In this document: positions 6,562 through 8,458 of the stretch, one piece after another | How the letters are laid out: each line of letters opens with the position of its first letter | How positions within the stretch are numbered: the stretch's first letter is position 1 | DNA from: Acidobacteriota bacterium | Lineage (GTDB): Bacteria; Acidobacteriota; UBA6911; RPQK01 | DNA length: 8,458 nucleotides | Reading direction: 5' to 3' | Assembly (NCBI GenBank): GCA_003819755.1 | Contig: RPQK01000301.1 | Location: forward strand, 1-8,458 | The notes under the pieces: generated by a model | The model's database searches: none | Told to the model about the DNA's origin: nothing | What the model saw: only the letters and a program-made list of their open reading frames with translations | Position numbers and translations under genes: made by a program

Positions 6562-6660
6562 GGACAAAATAACCGCCATGTTGTAGTCGGCCATCGCGCC
6601 CTCGAAGTCGCCCTTATCCTGCGGCGCCTCTCCGCGGTTGTTGATCGACTGAAGCTCACA
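6562..6660 (-). pseudogene. Tetratricopeptide-repeat fragment
   Basis: On the minus strand one frame reads SINNRGEAPQDKGDFEGAMA followed by DYNMAVIL. This matches a TPR unit closely: Asn-x-x-Arg-Gly, Lys-Gly-Asp-Phe-Glu-Gly-Ala, Ala-Asp-Tyr-Asn-x-Ala. Only about one repeat is present. There is no start codon with a ribosome-binding site, and the frame leaves TPR-like sequence after 6562 and stops soon after. It is best read as a relic of a larger TPR protein. It lies opposite to and just right of the permease remnant, adding to the impression of a deletion-prone stretch. One repeat is a small basis, so chance resemblance is not fully excluded. Confidence 0.55.
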
Positions 6661-6686
6661 TTTCGAATTACTACACGGTGACGTAG

Positions 6687-6715
6687 TTCGTTTTCCCCCA
6701 TATCCGCTCTATACT
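6687..6715 (+). promoter_or_regulatory. Possible sigma-70-like promoter
   Basis: TATACT at 6710-6715 matches the -10 consensus at five of six positions. Seventeen bases upstream, TTCGTT (6687-6692) is a poor -35. It lies about 75 bases before the start of the secreted PPC protein gene. Weak call from pattern only. Confidence 0.3.
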
Positions 6716-6789
6716 GCGGCGAAACCAGATGAAATGCCGGCGAGCCCCCGAGGAGAGGCTCTTCCGGGCATCACCTGCGAGGAGGGGAA

Positions 6790-7995
6790 ATGCTACGAAG
6801 TTCCAGCTCGAATCTGCTGCTCGTCATCATGCTTCTGGCCTCAATCACGTTCAGTCCAGTATTTGCCTCGAGCAATTACTTCTTCCCTCAGACAGCGGCG
6901 GGAAACGCTGGCGATCTGCGGATGTTGACGCAGTTCTCAGCTTCCAACCCAACACAGCGTCAGGGCCGGGTCACACTTTCTTTTTACGATGACGCGGGCG
7001 CACCGCTCACGCTTCATACTTCCTGCCCCGAAAACCAGACCTTGACCAAAGACGGTTCGGAGCTCAGTTTCCTCCTCCCGGCGGAAACCAAATATACGAT
7101 TTATGTGTCCTTCAACGGAGCCTTCCGCGTCGGATGGACGGTGGTCTTGTCCGAGGTGCCTCTCCAGATCTCTGCGACCTACGGTCTATATCAGCAGCAG
7201 GGATCGACAGGTCGGAACATTCCACTATGGGAGGCAGCCGTCGTGCCCGCTCCTTCGGCACACGAGCTCGTGTTCGCGGTTCACAAAGTGACGAGCGAAA
7301 TGGTCGCGGACGTAGATACCAATACGGGTTTTGCGATCGCGAACCCGTCTAACTGGGGGCACGCCTCGGTAACCGCCCGGCTCCATAACACAGACGGCTC
7401 GGTGAAATCCGAAAAGACGTTCACCGTGGTGGACTTCGGCCACAGGGCACAGTTTCTTACGGAGCTCTTCAGCGATGTTGTCTTCACGGACTTCCGCGGC
7501 GTCTTGACGTTCTCCAGCAACACTCCGCTCGTCGCTGTCGCGCTAAAAGAATCGAAGAGCGGCGCCACTATTGTCTACTCTACCGTCCCGGTGCAGACCA
7601 CACCCGAATTGCGTTCGGACCTTCTGTACGAGATGGAGAACAACGGTGACCTCGCGAGTGCTCAGCTGGTCCACGCGCCGGCGGAAATCCGCGGAGCCAT
7701 GAATGCCCAGGGCGGCGGTCCTGAACCGGACCTCTTTGCCATCGACCTTACTGCCGGACAGACGCTTCAGATCCTCGCGCTCGGAAGCTTTACCGGCTCT
7801 CCGCTGAATCCGATCCTCTCCATCCGGGACTCCACGAATGTCCAAGTGGCGGCCGGTCAGGCGATCATGACGGGAAGTACGGATGCAATGGCCGCATACT
7901 CGGCAGCCGCAGGCGGCCGGTACTACTTCCGGGTCACCTCACAGGGAGGCGCCGGACGAACGCACTCCTATCGGTTGTTTGTCCGAGTGTTCTGA
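6790..7995 (+). CDS. Secreted protein with beta-sandwich domains and C-terminal PPC domain
   Basis: A 401-residue protein. A strong GGAGG at 6781-6785 precedes ATG 6790 and fixes the start. Residues 1-26 form a signal peptide (hydrophobic LLLVIMLLASITFSPVFA, cleavage after Ala26). Residues 29-135 and 145-268 look like two related beta-sandwich units: FFPQTAAGNAGDLRMLTQFS with VTLSFYDDAGAPL, and TGFAIANPSNWGHASVTARL with FRGVLTFSSNTPLVAVALK. Residues 277-399 fit a bacterial pre-peptidase C-terminal (PPC) domain: MENNGDLASAQ, DLFAIDLTAGQTLQILAL, LNPILSIRDS and YYFRVTSQGG. PPC domains usually accompany secreted hydrolases and help folding, secretion or binding. Here no catalytic domain is present, so a binding or surface role is more likely, but the ligand is unknown. 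It is intact, stands alone, and is followed by a REPIN-like element that may terminate it. Confidence 0.85.
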   Translation: MLRSSSSNLLLVIMLLASITFSPVFASSNYFFPQTAAGNAGDLRMLTQFSASNPTQRQGRVTLSFYDDAGAPLTLHTSCPENQTLTKDGSELSFLLPAETKYTIYVSFNGAFRVGWTVVLSEVPLQISATYGLYQQQGSTGRNIPLWEAAVVPAPSAHELVFAVHKVTSEMVADVDTNTGFAIANPSNWGHASVTARLHNTDGSVKSEKTFTVVDFGHRAQFLTELFSDVVFTDFRGVLTFSSNTPLVAVALKESKSGATIVYSTVPVQTTPELRSDLLYEMENNGDLASAQLVHAPAEIRGAMNAQGGGPEPDLFAIDLTAGQTLQILALGSFTGSPLNPILSIRDSTNVQVAAGQAIMTGSTDAMAAYSAAAGGRYYFRVTSQGGAGRTHSYRLFVRVF

Positions 7996-8048
7996 GAGTC
8001 AGAGTCATCGTGATCGGGGCCTGTCCAAAGAATCTAGTCTTTGGGAAA

Positions 8049-8159
8049 CGCGTTTCTGTTCTTAGATCCGCCTTTAGGCGGTCTTTTAACACTCAGCTTT
8101 TCGGCAACTTGGGAGACTGTAAAAGCCCGCCTGAAGGCAGGACTACGAACAGAAACGCG
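8049..8159. repeat. REPIN-like element (two inverted REP sequences)
   Basis: The left arm (8049-8087) and right arm (8121-8159) are 39-base inverted copies differing at six positions by hand alignment. Their outer 13 bases, cgcgtttctgttc and gaacagaaacgcg, match perfectly. The 33-base spacer is unrelated to the arms. Each arm contains its own small hairpin: ccgcc-TTTA-ggcgg on the plus strand, and cctgcc-TTCA-ggcggg on the minus strand. Each is followed by C/T-rich sequence ending TTTT. This nested design, two REP hairpins facing each other, is the form of REPINs, which are moved by RAYT (Y1 transposase) enzymes encoded elsewhere. No RAYT gene is in the window. Copies elsewhere in the genome cannot be tested here. 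Confidence 0.7.
8068..8087 (+). terminator. Possible terminator within the left REP arm
   Basis: CCGCC (8068-8072), loop TTTA, GGCGG (8077-8081), then TCTTTT lies 72 bases after the stop of the PPC protein gene. The 5-base GC stem with a modest T run could end its transcript. The matching hairpin in the right arm faces the minus strand, so the whole element could act in both directions. Its primary nature is probably the REP repeat. Confidence 0.4.
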
Positions 8160-8458
8160 GCCCAGCTCGAAATCCGATTGGAGCAACACGCGCTGAAGTC
8201 CTGGCACTGGACCCACTTCCTCAAGTCCGACGGGGGAGGACTGGCAATAAGCAGCCCCCGCGCGGCTTTTCGCCGACACCTCCGCTCCGCGGTGAGCCAA
8301 AGCGGCGTCGCCGGCAGGCCTGACAAAGCGTCGGCCTCCCTCTGCCCTGGACTTTATACACATCTTGGAACCAGCAGGATCGAACAGAGCCGCAAGCGCA
8401 GCGTTTTTTGCGGACCGTCAGCGGACGGGGAGCGCGTCGGACGCGTGCCGGAGCGAGA
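8160..8458. other. Right-edge region, no recognised gene
   Basis: A plus-strand frame stays open from inside the REPIN-like element to the window end; its first part reads LEIRLEQHALKSWHWTHFL, which I do not recognise, and the rest is Arg/Ser-rich and low in family character. Minus-strand frames at 8034-8363 and 8093-8326 run through the REPIN-like arms and are probably false. CCGCAA (8390-8395) and TTGCGG (8408-8413) form a small inverted pair. A partial gene running off the right edge is possible but not supported by a start signal or domain. Confidence 0.4.

Noticed and set aside
6482..6585. Plus-strand frame reading FRELLARSHHGDPRTPD, with faint resemblance to the start of an ECF sigma factor
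   Set aside because: Similarity covers only a dozen residues and the frame stops soon after, so it cannot be distinguished from chance.
8034..8363. Minus-strand open frame of 109 codons
   Set aside because: It runs through both arms of the REPIN-like element and has no recognised domain or start signal.

Overview
The window most resembles a high-GC soil-type bacterium of the Acidobacteriota. The main reasons are a PadR-type regulator tail overlapping the start of an ADOP-type (acidobacterial duplicated orphan permease) MacB/FtsX protein, and a secreted beta-sandwich/PPC protein of a style common in that phylum. This assignment is inferred from protein character only; there is no rRNA or tRNA gene here.

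Layout. Positions 1-224 hold no convincing gene. A VapBC-like toxin-antitoxin pair lies on the minus strand (antitoxin 656-967, PIN toxin 225-659, overlapping by 4 bases). A large exported protein follows on the plus strand (1159-2910): a predicted beta-domain, a helical middle and an alpha/beta-hydrolase esterase domain. After a gene-free convergent spacer (2911-3226) comes a small exported beta-barrel-like protein on the minus strand (3227-3721) whose start codon is problematic. A 172-base near-perfect palindrome (3855-4026) sits in the divergent gap in front of a GT39/ArnT-like membrane glycosyltransferase (4130-5752). From about 5984 to 6660 there is a cluster of gene remains: the tail of a PadR regulator, a collapsed ADOP permease with three non-adjacent pieces joined in one frame, and a tetratricopeptide-repeat scrap on the opposite strand. 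An intact secreted protein with a C-terminal PPC domain follows (6790-7995), then a 111-base REPIN-like inverted pair of REP sequences (8049-8159), then about 300 bases with no recognised gene.

How it works together. Apart from the toxin-antitoxin operon and the PadR-ADOP remnant pair, neighbouring genes do not form an obvious pathway. Three of the intact genes encode exported or membrane proteins, but they are on different strands with separate gaps and look like single-gene units. The region reads as accessory or decaying sequence with two palindromic repeat elements and several gene relics. I do not see a clear undescribed multi-gene system. The items most worth a second look are the two palindromic elements, the esterase with an unusual N-terminal half, and the gene graveyard.
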